Below are positions 17,131 to 26,302 of a stretch of 64,000 nt of DNA, one piece after another. The notes under the pieces were generated by a model. The model was given only the letters and a program-made list of their open reading frames with translations, had not been told where the DNA came from and ran no database searches. A program made the position numbers and the translations under genes. The stretch is from Gimesia maris (GTDB taxonomy: Bacteria; Planctomycetota; Planctomycetia; Planctomycetales; Planctomycetaceae): the NCBI RefSeq assembly GCF_008298035.1, contig NZ_CP042910.1, positions 2,433,001 through 2,497,000 of the forward strand. Reading direction: 5' to 3'. The first letter of the stretch is position 1; the number at the start of each line of letters is the position of its first letter.

Positions 17131-20100
17131 ATATTTTTGATCGGTTTATTGAACGTCCTGTCCTGGCGACAGTCATCGGCCTGGTAGTCCTGCTGCTGGG
17201 AGCGGAGGCGATGACTTCTCTGACAGTACGACAATATCCGGAAACCACCTCCACAACAATTCGAATTGTCACTCCTTACATCGGGGCGAACGCTGAGCTG
17301 GTGCAGGGCTTTATTACAACTCCTCTAGAGCAGACGATCGCCACTGCAGAAGGCATCGAATACCTGGAGAGCAGCAGTACGTTGGGAGCCAGTACCATCA
17401 CGGCACGCCTGGAACTGGAGTATGATCCGAATGCTGCGGTCGCTGAAATTCTGACTAAAATTCAACAGGTGCGGAATCGTCTGCCGGAAGGTTCGGAAGA
17501 CTCGATCGTTACCATCAGCAGAGGCAGCGATCAGGCCGCCATGTATCTGGCATTCTTCAGCGATGTTCTCAAGGCAAGTGAAATAACCGATTATCTGACG
17601 CGTGCTGTCCGCCCGCGACTGGAGACTGTTCCCGGCGTTCAGCAGGCACAGCTGATTGGTGCCCAGACTATCGCCATGCGGCTCTGGCTTGATCCCGGAA
17701 AAATGGCTTCACTGAAGGTGTCTCCCAGTGAAGTCCGTCGCTCGATCGCTGAAAGTAATTTTCTCTCCGCTATCGGAGAAACCAAAGGCTCGCTGATTTC
17801 CATTCCCCTAAAAGCAGATACGAACCTGCGTTCGGTGGAAGCCTTTGAAAATCTGGTGATCCGTGAAGAAGGTGACACCATTATTCGCGTGCGTGATCTT
17901 GCTCAAGTCGAACTTGGTGCAGAAAGCTATGACAGTTCGGTGATTTTTGAAGGTAAAAATGTAGCCTTTATTGGAGTGCAAGTCGCTCCTGAAGCGAACC
18001 TGCTCGATACCATTGCAGGTGTACGTCAACTGATTCCCCAGGTGAAAAAACAGTTACCAGGCGGACTGGAAGGCATTGTTGTATATGACAGCACGGAAGC
18101 GGTGGAAGCTTCGATCGATGAAGTCATCCGCTCGCTGATTGAAGCATTACTGATTGTGACTGTCGTGATTTACCTGTTTCTGGGGGCATTGCGTTCGGCA
18201 CTGGTTCCGGGAATTGCGATGCCTCTGGCGATCATTGGTGCATTTTTTCTGATGCAGATGCTGGGATATTCTGTCAATCTGCTGACCCTGCTGGCATTAA
18301 TACTGGCGATTGGAACCGTAGTTGATGACGGGATCGTAATGGTCGAGAACGCCACACGCCATATTGAAGGAGGGGCGACACCTGAAGGGGCAGCGAAAAA
18401 AACGGTACGTGAATTGACCGGTTCGATCATTGCCATGAATCTGGTGGTGGTGGCCGTTTTTGCTCCTGTAGGACTGATGGGAGGCCTGACGGGCAGTCTG
18501 TTTACTGAATTTGCTTATACGGTCGCCGGTGCGACGCTGATTTCAGGTATACTGGCATTAACTGTTTCACCGATGATGTGTGCCCAGCTGCTTAAAACCG
18601 GAATGCAGAAAAGATGGCTGTCCCGCAAAGTCGATCAGGGTTTTCAAGCCCTTTCCCGTGGATATGGAAAAACGCTGGGGCTGGCGCTGGATGCCCGCTG
18701 GATTATTCTGGCGGCAGGCATGTGCATTCTCCTCAGTCTGTATTTTCTATTTAGTGCTGCGAATAAAGAACTTTCACCGCCGGAAGACGAGGGTTTCCTG
18801 ATCGTTTCTGCAAATGCAGATCCGAATATCTCGATCGATCATCTGGAGCGCTGGACCGGTGTGCTGGAAAAGAAGGTGAGCGAGGTCGGGGGAGTCCAGT
18901 ATTTTTTTGCGGTGAATGGTGGAGGAGGGAATACTGGTGGAGGGAGCAGTTCTGCTTTTGGGGGTGTGATTTTAGAAGACTGGGAACAACGCGATCCTTC
19001 TCAGATGCAGTTGCAACAGCAGATCCAGATGACTGCAGCTCAAGTGGCAGGCCTGGAAGCGGTGGTCATCGCTCCCCCCACACTCCCCGGCGCGGGAGAA
19101 GGTCCTCCTTTGCAGTTTGTGATCAGCTCGATTGATGAGCCGCGGGTCGTGTATGAAACTTCGCAGACTATTCTGAAAAAAGCCCGGGAAAGCGGCTTAT
19201 TCACTTTCATCCAGTCGGATTTCAAGTTTGATAAGCTGGAACAGAGAATTAAAATCGATCGTGATAAAGCAGCAGCACTCGGTATTAATATCAGTACGCT
19301 GGGAGTAGATCTGGCGACCATGTTGAGTGGAGGCTATGTCAATTATTTCAGCTACGATGGCCGCAGCTATCGTGTCATTCCCCAGGTGGCACGCGCGCAT
19401 CGTCTGCAGACAGACCAGCTGCTCGACTATCGAGTAACTACCCGTGACGGTGATCTGGTTCCACTCTCGCTTTTTGTTTCACTGGAAGATGAAATTCAGC
19501 CTCGACAACTGAAACGGTTCAATCAACTCAACTCAGCGACGTTATCAGGCGTCCCTGCACCCGGAGTCTCTTTCGATCAACTGATTGAATTTCTGCAGAC
19601 AACCGTGGAGGAGACTGTGGCGCAGAATGTAGTGACCGACTGGAAAGGTCAGTCCAGGCAGTTCGTTTCTGAAAATACATCTTTGCTGGTGGCATTTGCC
19701 CTGGCAATCCTGATGATGTACCTGACTTTGGCGGCCCAGTACGAGAGCTTTCGCGATCCGGCGATCATGTTTGTGAGCATTCCGATGTCACTGGCGGGCG
19801 CGATGCTGTTCTTTGCTCTGGGAATTACCAGCATTAATATTTATACACAGATCGGTCTGCTGGCATTAATTGGTTCTATTATTCGCCATGGAATTCTACT
19901 GGTGGAATTTGCTAATGAAATCCAGCGCGAGGAAGGTCTGGACCGTCGGCAGGCGATTGAAAAAGCAGCTTCACTGCGACTGCGTTCTATTCTGATGACC
20001 ACAATTGCCACGCTGGTGGGGCTGTTACCATTGCTGATTGTTTCCGGAGGGCCCGGGGCTGCCAGCCGCTTTGCCATCAGTTTTACCTTAGGCGTAGGGA

Positions 20101-20189
20101 TGGCAATCGGAACGATCTTTACACTCTACATGGTGCCTGCACTGTATACGGTGATCGCAACAAAGCATAGCCGATCATCACTCAATTAA
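17127..20189 (+). CDS. RND multidrug efflux permease (HAE1/AcrB-like)
   Basis: The 1020-residue protein has the standard RND plan: one N-terminal helix, a large periplasmic loop (about 30-335), six helices, a second periplasmic loop (about 550-850), and five more helices. The proton-relay pair is visible in GTVVDDGIVMVEN (two adjacent aspartates in helix 4). In helix 10, where AcrB has its essential lysine, the sequence reads SIIRHGILLVEFAN, with arginine in place of lysine, a known subgroup variant. The pore loop contains a Gly-rich stretch (GGGGNTGGGSSSAFGG). It probably exports drugs or envelope compounds using the proton gradient, together with the adaptor upstream. Confidence 0.95.
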   Translation: MNIFDRFIERPVLATVIGLVVLLLGAEAMTSLTVRQYPETTSTTIRIVTPYIGANAELVQGFITTPLEQTIATAEGIEYLESSSTLGASTITARLELEYDPNAAVAEILTKIQQVRNRLPEGSEDSIVTISRGSDQAAMYLAFFSDVLKASEITDYLTRAVRPRLETVPGVQQAQLIGAQTIAMRLWLDPGKMASLKVSPSEVRRSIAESNFLSAIGETKGSLISIPLKADTNLRSVEAFENLVIREEGDTIIRVRDLAQVELGAESYDSSVIFEGKNVAFIGVQVAPEANLLDTIAGVRQLIPQVKKQLPGGLEGIVVYDSTEAVEASIDEVIRSLIEALLIVTVVIYLFLGALRSALVPGIAMPLAIIGAFFLMQMLGYSVNLLTLLALILAIGTVVDDGIVMVENATRHIEGGATPEGAAKKTVRELTGSIIAMNLVVVAVFAPVGLMGGLTGSLFTEFAYTVAGATLISGILALTVSPMMCAQLLKTGMQKRWLSRKVDQGFQALSRGYGKTLGLALDARWIILAAGMCILLSLYFLFSAANKELSPPEDEGFLIVSANADPNISIDHLERWTGVLEKKVSEVGGVQYFFAVNGGGGNTGGGSSSAFGGVILEDWEQRDPSQMQLQQQIQMTAAQVAGLEAVVIAPPTLPGAGEGPPLQFVISSIDEPRVVYETSQTILKKARESGLFTFIQSDFKFDKLEQRIKIDRDKAAALGINISTLGVDLATMLSGGYVNYFSYDGRSYRVIPQVARAHRLQTDQLLDYRVTTRDGDLVPLSLFVSLEDEIQPRQLKRFNQLNSATLSGVPAPGVSFDQLIEFLQTTVEETVAQNVVTDWKGQSRQFVSENTSLLVAFALAILMMYLTLAAQYESFRDPAIMFVSIPMSLAGAMLFFALGITSINIYTQIGLLALIGSIIRHGILLVEFANEIQREEGLDRRQAIEKAASLRLRSILMTTIATLVGLLPLLIVSGGPGAASRFAISFTLGVGMAIGTIFTLYMVPALYTVIATKHSRSSLN

Positions 20190-20779
20190 AACCAACCAAA
20201 TCAACTTAATCTGGCTGCAGGAGATGGCGACAACCAGTTTAGATGCAACGAATATTCTGAAATACCCCTGTGCCAATCTGTCGTATTGAGAAGTGTGAGT
20301 CTTGTATTCAGTTCCGTTTTTCTACCTCTGGGCGATTAACGTACTGACTGCCCAGCAACCAGAATGGTTTGTGAACTGACGATTATTGAAAAGCGCCTTT
20401 TAGATATTGATGAGAATATATCCTGTGGTTTCGAAATCTTCACTTTCGGCAGAAAATGAAATCATTTCAGGGAAAGGTCAGTCGTTCCAGCTGATTGCCT
20501 GTGCAACTCTGTCGGTATTCGTGTTTTCAAGCAGCAATGATTAACTTTTTAAAACTGCTTCAGCATGCGCTGTGTAAACCGATGTTGATCGCACAGATCT
20601 CATCACTTTTTTCAGATTCACTGCTACCTGTTTCGATCGCAAATCAATCTGGCGAAGTGGTATCGAATTCTTTTCTGCGGCATAAAAATTGCGGACATTA
20701 TCTGAGATTGCCGCAGTGACATTGTGTCATTGTGTTACTTTTTACGGAACGGAATGTTTTAAGGTTCAGGAGTATCAAA
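20190..20779. other. intergenic region, no convincing gene
   Basis: About 590 bases lie between the RND permease and the DUF892 gene. A 74-codon plus-strand frame at 20495-20719 has random-looking composition. A clear Shine-Dalgarno (AGGAG, about 20768-20772) lies eight bases before the DUF892 ATG at 20780. Confidence 0.45.
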
Positions 20780-21292
20780 ATGGGTTTATTCACCAGTAAA
20801 GAATTTTCTAATTTAGAGGACTTATTTGTTGAGCAGATTCAGGACTTATACGATGCGGAAAATCGGCTCGTCGATGCCTTGCCTAAGATGGCTGAAGCCG
20901 CTTCCTGCCAGGAGCTGAAATCGGCGTTTCAAACACATCTGGGCGAAACCAAAGAGCATGTGAAACGCCTGGAATCTGTTTTCAAAGGGATGGGTGTCGA
21001 ACCTAAGAGAGAATCCTGTGAGGCCATGAAAGGATTAATCAGCGAAGGCGAAGAGATGGTTAAGGCGAAAGGGGATTCCAATGTCAAAGATGCAGCCTTG
21101 ATCGCCGCGGCTCAACGTGTGGAACACTATGAAATCGCCGGTTACGGATCTGCCCGCAATTTTGCACAGCGCCTGGGAAAAACCAATCTTGCTGAAATTC
21201 TGCAGGAAACATTAGATGAAGAAGGTAATGCTGACAAAATTCTGACGCAGATCGCTGAAGAATCGACGAATAAAGCGGCAGCGCGTGCCTGA
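20780..21292 (+). CDS. DUF892 / YciE-like ferritin-like protein
   Basis: This 170-residue all-helical protein starts at 20780, preceded by AGGAG; the frame is open to 20732 but the extra residues lack family resemblance. It shows the DUF892 pattern: LEDLFVEQIQDLYDAENRLVDALPKMAEAA, then HLGETKEHVKRLE, VEHYEIAGYGSARNFA and TLDEEGNADKILTQIAE, with the Glu/His residues expected for a ferritin-like di-iron site. YciE-type proteins are induced by general and osmotic stress in other bacteria; their activity is uncertain. It is monocistronic, with a strong terminator directly after it, and lies next to a SodC-like gene. Confidence 0.92.
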   Translation: MGLFTSKEFSNLEDLFVEQIQDLYDAENRLVDALPKMAEAASCQELKSAFQTHLGETKEHVKRLESVFKGMGVEPKRESCEAMKGLISEGEEMVKAKGDSNVKDAALIAAAQRVEHYEIAGYGSARNFAQRLGKTNLAEILQETLDEEGNADKILTQIAEESTNKAAARA

Positions 21293-21306
21293 AATATGAG
21301 TTCGGT

Positions 21307-21342
21307 CCTCCTCACTACCGGCGATGGTAGTGAGGGGGTTTT
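21307..21342 (+). terminator. intrinsic terminator after the DUF892 gene
   Basis: A perfect 10-bp stem CCTCACTACC (21310-21319) / GGTAGTGAGG (21326-21335) encloses a 6-base loop, can be extended by three weaker pairs, and is followed by TTTT at 21339-21342. It sits 15 bases after the DUF892 stop. Confidence 0.85.
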
Positions 21343-21470
21343 GTCTGATGGTTGGACTCAGATCTTTGCTGCTTCAGGTATCGAATTAGCGGTTGAAGCT
21401 GGGTTCACTAATAGAATCTGGAGTGATAACAGAGGATGCTATCACTAAAATCAAGTAAAGGACTTGAACC

Positions 21471-22064
21471 ATGAAAACCCAAGTATTCTATCTGCTCTCT
21501 GCTGTCATTCCTGTTGCGACTTCACTGGTGTCTACGGTCAAATCTGACCAGAAAGAGACAGAGTCCAAAACAACCAAGGCCGTGGTAGCAGTGATGCCGA
21601 CCAAAGATTTCAGTGCCACTGGCCTGATTCAATTGCAGCAGAGCAAAGGAGTGGTACATCTGACAGGAAAAATCGAAGGACTTACTCCCGGCAAGCATGG
21701 GTTTCACATCCATGAGTTTGGTGATCTCAGTGCAGTCGACGGCAGCTCTGCCGGGGGCCATTTTGCTCCAGAAGGTCATCGACATGGGAAGCCAGGCAAA
21801 GGTCAGCATCATGCCGGGGACCTGGGGAATATTACCGCAGATCAGAATGGAGTCGCTGTGATCGATATGCGATCTGAAGACTTCAAGCTCTCTGACGTAA
21901 TTGGCAGGTCGATCGTTGTTCATGCCGGCGCTGATGATCTTGCCAGTCAGCCATCTGGAGATGCAGGTCCTCAAGCCGGTTTAGGAGTCATTGGAATTGC
22001 CAAATCAACCCCGAAAGTCACCGCAGAATTGCCTGTTTCGCCCCGAAGTGCCAGCAGGCATTAA
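21471..22064 (+). CDS. Cu/Zn superoxide dismutase-like protein, divergent
   Basis: This 197-residue secreted protein has a signal peptide (residues 1 to about 22) and a SodC barrel. Metal ligands appear complete: GFHIHEFGD, GGHFAP, HRHGKP, HHAGDLGN and IVVHAGADD. Both disulfide cysteines are missing. The conserved arginine that guides superoxide, retained in the sodC at 12928 (GDAGDR), is replaced here by glutamine (GDAGPQAGLG), so full dismutase activity is doubtful. A Lys/Thr-rich tail follows the fold. The gene follows a good spacer (AGGACTTGAACC before the ATG) and ends before a large composite hairpin. It may be a metal-binding or weakly active paralogue. Confidence 0.88.
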   Translation: MKTQVFYLLSAVIPVATSLVSTVKSDQKETESKTTKAVVAVMPTKDFSATGLIQLQQSKGVVHLTGKIEGLTPGKHGFHIHEFGDLSAVDGSSAGGHFAPEGHRHGKPGKGQHHAGDLGNITADQNGVAVIDMRSEDFKLSDVIGRSIVVHAGADDLASQPSGDAGPQAGLGVIGIAKSTPKVTAELPVSPRSASRH

Positions 22065-22106
22065 ACAAAATCGCATGCGAAAGAAACAAATAGATCATTC
22101 ATAAAT

Positions 22107-22192
22107 ATCTCTTTCGGGCCCGGCCAGATGCCGTTCTGTAAACACAGAAAGGCTGGCTTCACAATCTGGCCGGGCCTTAATATGAAAGAGAT
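22107..22192. terminator. large composite palindrome after the SodC-like gene
   Basis: Two nested arms are exact: ATCTCTTTC (22107-22115) pairs with GAAAGAGAT (22184-22192), and GGCCCGGCCAGAT (22117-22129) pairs with ATCTGGCCGGGCC (22164-22176). A smaller hairpin TTCTGT-AAAC-ACAGAA lies inside (about 22134-22149). There is no clean T-run on the plus strand, so it could be a terminator without a tail, a processed RNA end, or a mobile palindromic repeat. Confidence 0.5.
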
Positions 22193-22279
22193 CATTTCTA
22201 AACCATGTTCCTGAATGGCAGATGAATCTGATGATTCTGTTATTCATAAGATTAAATCGAACGTCTCTGACCCGCCAGA

Positions 22280-23290
22280 ATGAAAGTAATTGAAATGCCT
22301 GCCGAGGGTGATGCTGTCAAGGCTAAGCTGATCTGCGCAGGTGTTCTGATTTCCGGTTGTTCCAGTTCGCAGTCAGCACTGAATCCTGCAGGAGCAGGTG
22401 CCGAACTGATTGCCAGACTGTTCTGGTGGATGGCCGGGGGGGCAACAGTCATCTGGTTAGTCATGATCGCTTTGTCGATCTATGCATTGCATCTGAATCC
22501 CGTCGCCCATCATCGTCAGAAATCCGCCCTGTTTATAATCGGGGGAGGCGCGATAGCCCCCACGATCATCCTCACCATACTGTTGATCTATGGATTAAAT
22601 CTCCTGCCCGCACTGCTTGCCCGACCTCCGGCAGGGACGTTGCAGATCGAGGTTGAGGGATATCAATGGTGGTGGAGAGTGCGTTACCCGACCCAAAGTG
22701 GAAAGCCAGTCGAACTGGCTAATGAAATACGATTACCTCGAGGCGAACCGGTCGAGTTTATCCTCACCAGTAATGATGTCGTGCATTCGTTCTGGATTCC
22801 CTCACTGGGCGGGAAAGTCGACATGATCCCCGGACGTACCACGCGCCTGACATTGCATCCTACGAAGACGGGGCATTTTCGAGGGGCCTGTGCAGAATAT
22901 TGTGGTGCTTCTCATGCCTATATGAATTTTACGGTGGACGTTGTCGAGAAAGAGGAATTTGATGAGTGGCTGGCGCAGCAGTCTACGGACAGAATAACGC
23001 CGCAAACTGAATCTGTTGAGAGGGGGGAGGCATTATTCCTGCAGACAGGCTGTGGAGCCTGTCATACGATTCGAGGGACAGAGGCTGATGGAAAGATAGG
23101 CCCCGATTTGACACATATCGGCAGTCGTAGCTCTCTGGGAGCGGATATGTTTCCTACTAATCGAGGAAACCTTCAGAAGTGGATCGCACATGTGTCCGCA
23201 TTGAAACCCGGCGTGAAGATGCCCGCATTTCGTGCGCTCAAAGACGATGAATACCAAACTCTGTCAAACTATTTAGAACAGTTGAAGTGA
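22280..23290 (+). CDS. coxB: cytochrome c oxidase subunit II with fused cytochrome c domain
   Basis: This 336-residue protein has a lipoprotein-like signal with lipobox LISGC after a rather long n-region (so the true start may be internal), then two transmembrane helices (about 45-70 and 85-110). The cupredoxin domain has CuA ligands H169, C204, E206, C208, H212 and M215 (CAEYCGASHAYM) and the aromatic electron-entry motif EGYQWWWRVRYP. A C-terminal cytochrome c domain has C258-G-A-C261-H262 and a methionine in VKMPAF. This is caa3-type layout: electrons pass from the attached heme c through CuA to subunit I. It is the first gene of a five-gene operon; its TGA overlaps the GTG start of the next gene. 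Confidence 0.95.
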   Translation: MKVIEMPAEGDAVKAKLICAGVLISGCSSSQSALNPAGAGAELIARLFWWMAGGATVIWLVMIALSIYALHLNPVAHHRQKSALFIIGGGAIAPTIILTILLIYGLNLLPALLARPPAGTLQIEVEGYQWWWRVRYPTQSGKPVELANEIRLPRGEPVEFILTSNDVVHSFWIPSLGGKVDMIPGRTTRLTLHPTKTGHFRGACAEYCGASHAYMNFTVDVVEKEEFDEWLAQQSTDRITPQTESVERGEALFLQTGCGACHTIRGTEADGKIGPDLTHIGSRSSLGADMFPTNRGNLQKWIAHVSALKPGVKMPAFRALKDDEYQTLSNYLEQLK

Positions 23291-25842
23291 AGCCAGACGA
23301 TATGGATTCTGAACCCGCCAATCTGATTTCAGAGCAGGATCTTGATTCTGCAGAATACCGTCGACAGTCCGCAGCGCGGTTGTTGAAGGCCTGGGAAACT
23401 CCGCGCGGCTGGCGCTACTGGTCGGCAGTCAACAATTCTGAAGTGGGCATGTGGTATACCGTCGCTTCGTTCTGTTTTTTTCTGTTCGGTGGAGTGCTGG
23501 CACTGCTGATGCGCATTCAACTTGCTGTGCCAGGAAACACGTTTTTAACCGCTGATCAGTACAATCAGATTTTCACGATGCATGGTTCGGTGATGATGTT
23601 TCTGTTTGCCGTCCCCATTTTTGAAGCATTTTCAATCATGATTCTTCCCGAAATGCTGGGAGCCCGTGATCTGCCGTTTCCTCGTTTGTCAGCATACGGC
23701 TTCTACAGCTTCGTGATCGGTGGAATCTTCGTCTGTGGTTCATTGTTTTTTGATGCGGCTCCCAAAGGGGGCTGGTTCATGTATCCTCCTCTGACGAGTT
23801 CCTTTCAAGATGATATCGGCGCTGATATCTGGTTGCTGGGATTAACGTTTATTGAAATTGCCTCGATTGCAGCTGCGATTGAATTGATTGTCGGCGTCCT
23901 CAAGTGTCGTCCGCCCGGCATGCGAATCAATCTGATTCCCCTGTATTGCTGGTACATCCTGGTGGTTGCGGGAATGATTCTGTTTGCTTTTCCGCCATTG
24001 ATCGCAGGTGACATTCTGCTGGAGATGGAACGTGCCTTTGACTGGCCCTTCTTTGATCCCCAGCGAGGCGGAGATCCGCTGTTGTGGCAGCATCTGTTCT
24101 GGATCTTTGGTCATCCGGAAGTTTACATTGTATTCCTGCCTTCAGTGGCCCTGATGGCGATGATGGTGCCGACGTTTGCCAAAACCCCGATGGTCGGCTA
24201 CAGCTGGGTGGTCCTGTCTGCAGTGGGGACCGGATTTCTGAGTTTCGGGTTATGGGTCCATCATATGTTTACCACCGGTCTGCCCGGCATCTCCATCGGC
24301 ATTTTTTCAGCCGCTTCGCAGGCAGTGGCAATCCCGACCGGAGTGCAACTCTTCTGTTTCCTGGCAACATTTACAGCAGGAACTGTAAAACGGTCTGTTT
24401 GCCTGCATTTCATTTTTGCCGGTCTCGCGACGTTCATCATCGGGGGTTTAACGGGAGTGATGGTGGCGGTGGCGCCATTTGATTTTCAGGCACATGACAC
24501 TTTCTTTATCGTCGGTCATTTGCATTACGTCTTGATCGGCGGAACCATCTTTCCGATCATGGCAGGCTTTTACTATTTCTTCCCGCTGGTTAAAGGTAAA
24601 CAGCTTTCGGAACGGATCGGCAGGATTGTTTTCTGGCTCGTATTGATCGGATTCAACATCACATTTTTTCCGATGCATATTACCGGCTTGCTGGGAATGC
24701 CGCGCCGGGTTTTTACATATCCCGCTGACATGGGTTTTGATACGTTGAACCTGATCTCCAGCCTGGGGTCGATGATTCTCGCTGCCGGTTTCGTGCTCTT
24801 TTTATATGATGTGGTTCGGCCACGAACAAAACAGCCGCTTTCTGAACGGAATCCATGGCAGGCGGGCACACTGGAGTGGCTGGCGCAAATGCCGGATCAG
24901 CCCTGGGGTGTGCGTACGATTCCCATCATCGAGAGCCGTTATCCGTTATGGGAACAACCCAACTTTGTGCGTGATGTAGATGAAGGCCGGTTTTATCTGC
25001 CCGATGCGGTGGAAGGGAAACGGGAGACGCTGGTCACGACGGTAATCGACGCAGAGCCCCTGCAATGCCTGCGGGTAGGAGGCCCGACCTTTCTTACATT
25101 TTTTGCCGCGTTATTTACGGGGGGATTCTTTATTTTCGCGACCTATCACTGGTGGCTGGCTGCGATCGTCAGCGGGTTGATTGCGATTGGCGTCATGCTA
25201 ACCTGGGTCTGGACCGGGACTGCTGAAATACCTGAAAAAGAGAGGAAGGATGTGGGGCTGGGACTTTCGCTGCCTTTGTATATCTCCGGTCCCAATGCAG
25301 TCGGCTGGTGGGCCATGTTTATCACGATGACTGCTGACATCACCGCATTCGTTTCACTGGTATTTGGATACTTTTTCTACTGGACGATTCACGAAGATTT
25401 TCCTCCCCAGCCACTGCAGGGACCCGGAGTATTCTGGCCGGTAACGGGAATGGTATTGCTGTTGATTGCGTATGGACTGACGTTGCTCTCCCGCTACTGG
25501 AATCGTTCGGGGCAGGTCAGCGCCTTCTATCTTTCGCTCACGCTGGCAGCAGTTGTTTCACTGGCAGGTGCCTGTGCACTGCTGGCTGGTCCCTGGTTGA
25601 CGGGGCTTGACCCCACGACACATGTCTACCCGGCAATCGTCTGGGTGTTGACGGGCTGGACAGTATTGCATGTGATTCTGGGCGTCATCATGCAACTGTA
25701 CTGTCTGGCGAGAAGGGCGGCAGGGAAAATGACGAACCAATGGGACGCGGATATTGTGAATGTCTCACTGTACTGGCATTTTCTGGCTTTGACCGTGGTC
25801 ATGACTGTCGGCGTAATCGCCGGCTTTCCCAGTGTATCATGA
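23287..25842 (+). CDS. coxAC: cytochrome c oxidase subunit I-III fusion
   Basis: The 851-residue protein begins at GTG 23287 (GTGA overlap with coxB); ATG 23302 is an alternative. The subunit I part (to about 560) shows H99 and H413 for the low-spin heme, H411 for the high-spin heme, and CuB ligands H276, H325 and H326, with the cross-link motif HPEVY (H276, Y280). The C-terminal 250 residues (from about 600) form a subunit III-like helical bundle beginning GWWAMFITMTADITAF. I-III fusions are common in caa3-type oxidases of several phyla. It reduces O2 to water and pumps protons. The stop overlaps the next frame. Confidence 0.95.
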   Translation: MKPDDMDSEPANLISEQDLDSAEYRRQSAARLLKAWETPRGWRYWSAVNNSEVGMWYTVASFCFFLFGGVLALLMRIQLAVPGNTFLTADQYNQIFTMHGSVMMFLFAVPIFEAFSIMILPEMLGARDLPFPRLSAYGFYSFVIGGIFVCGSLFFDAAPKGGWFMYPPLTSSFQDDIGADIWLLGLTFIEIASIAAAIELIVGVLKCRPPGMRINLIPLYCWYILVVAGMILFAFPPLIAGDILLEMERAFDWPFFDPQRGGDPLLWQHLFWIFGHPEVYIVFLPSVALMAMMVPTFAKTPMVGYSWVVLSAVGTGFLSFGLWVHHMFTTGLPGISIGIFSAASQAVAIPTGVQLFCFLATFTAGTVKRSVCLHFIFAGLATFIIGGLTGVMVAVAPFDFQAHDTFFIVGHLHYVLIGGTIFPIMAGFYYFFPLVKGKQLSERIGRIVFWLVLIGFNITFFPMHITGLLGMPRRVFTYPADMGFDTLNLISSLGSMILAAGFVLFLYDVVRPRTKQPLSERNPWQAGTLEWLAQMPDQPWGVRTIPIIESRYPLWEQPNFVRDVDEGRFYLPDAVEGKRETLVTTVIDAEPLQCLRVGGPTFLTFFAALFTGGFFIFATYHWWLAAIVSGLIAIGVMLTWVWTGTAEIPEKERKDVGLGLSLPLYISGPNAVGWWAMFITMTADITAFVSLVFGYFFYWTIHEDFPPQPLQGPGVFWPVTGMVLLLIAYGLTLLSRYWNRSGQVSAFYLSLTLAAVVSLAGACALLAGPWLTGLDPTTHVYPAIVWVLTGWTVLHVILGVIMQLYCLARRAAGKMTNQWDADIVNVSLYWHFLALTVVMTVGVIAGFPSVS

Positions 25843-25850
25843 GGACCATC

Positions 25851-26249
25851 ATGGAGCAGCAACATCATCATTCTGAAGAATTTCATGAAAAACATGAACG
25901 GATCTGGTTCATGTTTCTTCCCCCATTGGTCTGGGCGGTTCACCTGCTGGCCTGTTACCTGACCGCTGCGATCTGGTGCGCGAAATTCTCCGGTATGACA
26001 AATCATTTTCTCACGGTGAGGGTGGCGATTGGGATTTATACCTTGCTGGCGCTTGCCAGCATTGGATCCCTTGGCTGGGCCGGTTACAGGCGGCATCGAC
26101 ACCTTTCTGAAGACCTGGCTTATCATGACGATACTCCTCTGGATCGATATCGTTTTCTGGGACTGGCAACCTTTCTGCTTTCTGCTTTGAGTGCCGTCGC
26201 GACATTGTTCGTAGCGGCTGTAGCTCTGTTTTTCGGGAATTGTAACTGA
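25851..26249 (+). CDS. small membrane protein of the oxidase operon
   Basis: The 132-residue protein starts at ATG 25851, which has GAGG at 25841-25844 at good spacing; ATG 25839 overlapping the coxAC stop would add four residues. A His-rich N-terminus (MEQQHHHSEEFHEKHE) precedes three predicted transmembrane helices (about 17-37, 51-71, 103-125). It belongs to no family I can name, although small membrane proteins of unknown role are common at this place in planctomycete cox operons. The histidines could bind copper or heme during oxidase assembly, which is conjecture. The stop overlaps an upstream ATG for the CtaG gene. Confidence 0.75.
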   Translation: MEQQHHHSEEFHEKHERIWFMFLPPLVWAVHLLACYLTAAIWCAKFSGMTNHFLTVRVAIGIYTLLALASIGSLGWAGYRRHRHLSEDLAYHDDTPLDRYRFLGLATFLLSALSAVATLFVAAVALFFGNCN

Positions 26250-26302
26250 TGAGATCTGGCATGACTGCAATGACAAAGACGAATCAACTGGAGGGTATTC
26301 AT

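Noticed and set aside
20495-20719. 74-codon frame before the DUF892 gene
   Set aside because: No ribosome-binding site and random-looking sequence.
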